A DNA stretch of 59,027 nt. It comes from Halorubrum sp. Hd13 (GTDB taxonomy: Archaea > Halobacteriota > Halobacteria > Halobacteriales > Haloferacaceae). The notes beneath the pieces were generated by a model. The model had not been told where the DNA came from. It saw nothing but the letters and a program-made list of their open reading frames with translations, and did not search any database. The position numbers and the translations under genes are program-made. How positions within the stretch are numbered: the stretch's first letter is position 1; each line of letters starts with the position of its first letter. The DNA is taken from NCBI RefSeq assembly GCF_002252755.1, contig NZ_NHOY01000043.1, positions 1-59,027 of the forward strand, given 5' to 3'. Of the stretch, positions 58,873 to 59,027 are shown piece by piece.

Positions 58873-59027
58873 TCGGGCGGTCGCCGGGGCTTTCCCCCGA
58901 GGAGGAACGTGCCCGAGATTCCGGGCGTCCCCGACGGTAGCCGTCTGAAGTGGCGTCACGGACACCGGCACATATCCCACCTATTTGATTGTTTAACCGC
59001 CTCCGGCCGGTGATGTTAAGTTAAGAA
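58873..59027. other. Intergenic sequence downstream of gltB
   Basis: 155 bases without a gene. AT-rich TTTGATTGTTTAACC at about 58984-58998 is a possible terminator or promoter for a gene beyond the window edge. Confidence 0.4.

Overview
This window is a stretch of chromosome from a halophilic archaeon, most likely Halorubrum or a close relative. The evidence is very GC-rich DNA, acidic proteins, TATA-like boxes about 25 to 30 bases before many start codons (leaderless transcripts), and typical archaeal genes: archaeosortase A, Spt5/SecE beside FtsZ1, DphB, DtdA, 2-oxoacid:ferredoxin oxidoreductase, a Bat-type HTH sensor and a HEWDINGT zinc protein. The genus is an inference from style, not a database result.

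Layout. 1-5245 (minus): the end of a type IV pilus-like operon, with a secretion ATPase carrying acidic tandem repeats, then a partial TadC-like membrane protein. 5438-6921: gdhA behind a zinc-ribbon microprotein. 7071-12307: a PAS/GAF/HTH sensor-regulator, a six-helix membrane protein and an MFS carrier. 12308-13758: a non-coding patch, tRNA-Arg(CCT), TatA and a peroxiredoxin. 13765-21852 (minus): an acyl-CoA synthetase and the gyrB-gyrA operon, where gyrB holds a 433-residue HNH intein. 22011-23612: an IS1341-type TnpB element with a divergent ribbon-helix-helix (RHH)-like microgene and two copies of a 20-bp hairpin. 23630-31782: an RNA-ligase-like protein, an iron alcohol dehydrogenase, a PGF-CTERM surface protein, ileS, a GNAT acetyltransferase and a membrane protein. 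31821-36164: lrp, porB, porA (minus) and dphB (plus). 36225-40051: two CBS proteins, two tiny membrane proteins, an MgtC/DUF4010 protein and artA. 40188-42083: ftsZ1, secE and spt5. 42185-50595: dtdA, a cation exchanger, phzF, a phosphodiesterase with an HNH-like protein, a redoxin, membrane proteins and a Tat lipoprotein. 50855-53692: a large PGF-CTERM surface protein with a strikingly AT-rich core. 53754-58872: a zinc microprotein and gltB.

How the parts connect. ArtA, encoded here, is the enzyme expected to process the two PGF-CTERM proteins encoded here. TatA fits export of the Tat lipoprotein. gdhA and gltB both join ammonia/glutamine nitrogen to 2-oxoglutarate. PorAB and the adjacent Lrp suggest amino-acid-responsive control of central carbon flow. 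The mobile or recently altered parts are the gyrB intein, the TnpB element and the AT-rich block of the surface protein.

Most worth checking: a TnpB that lacks the canonical RuvC-II glutamate and sits beside an RHH-like microgene; mutually exclusive hairpins between porB and lrp; an RNA-ligase-like protein without the motif I lysine; the repeat-rich gyrB intein; and the mosaic surface-protein gene.
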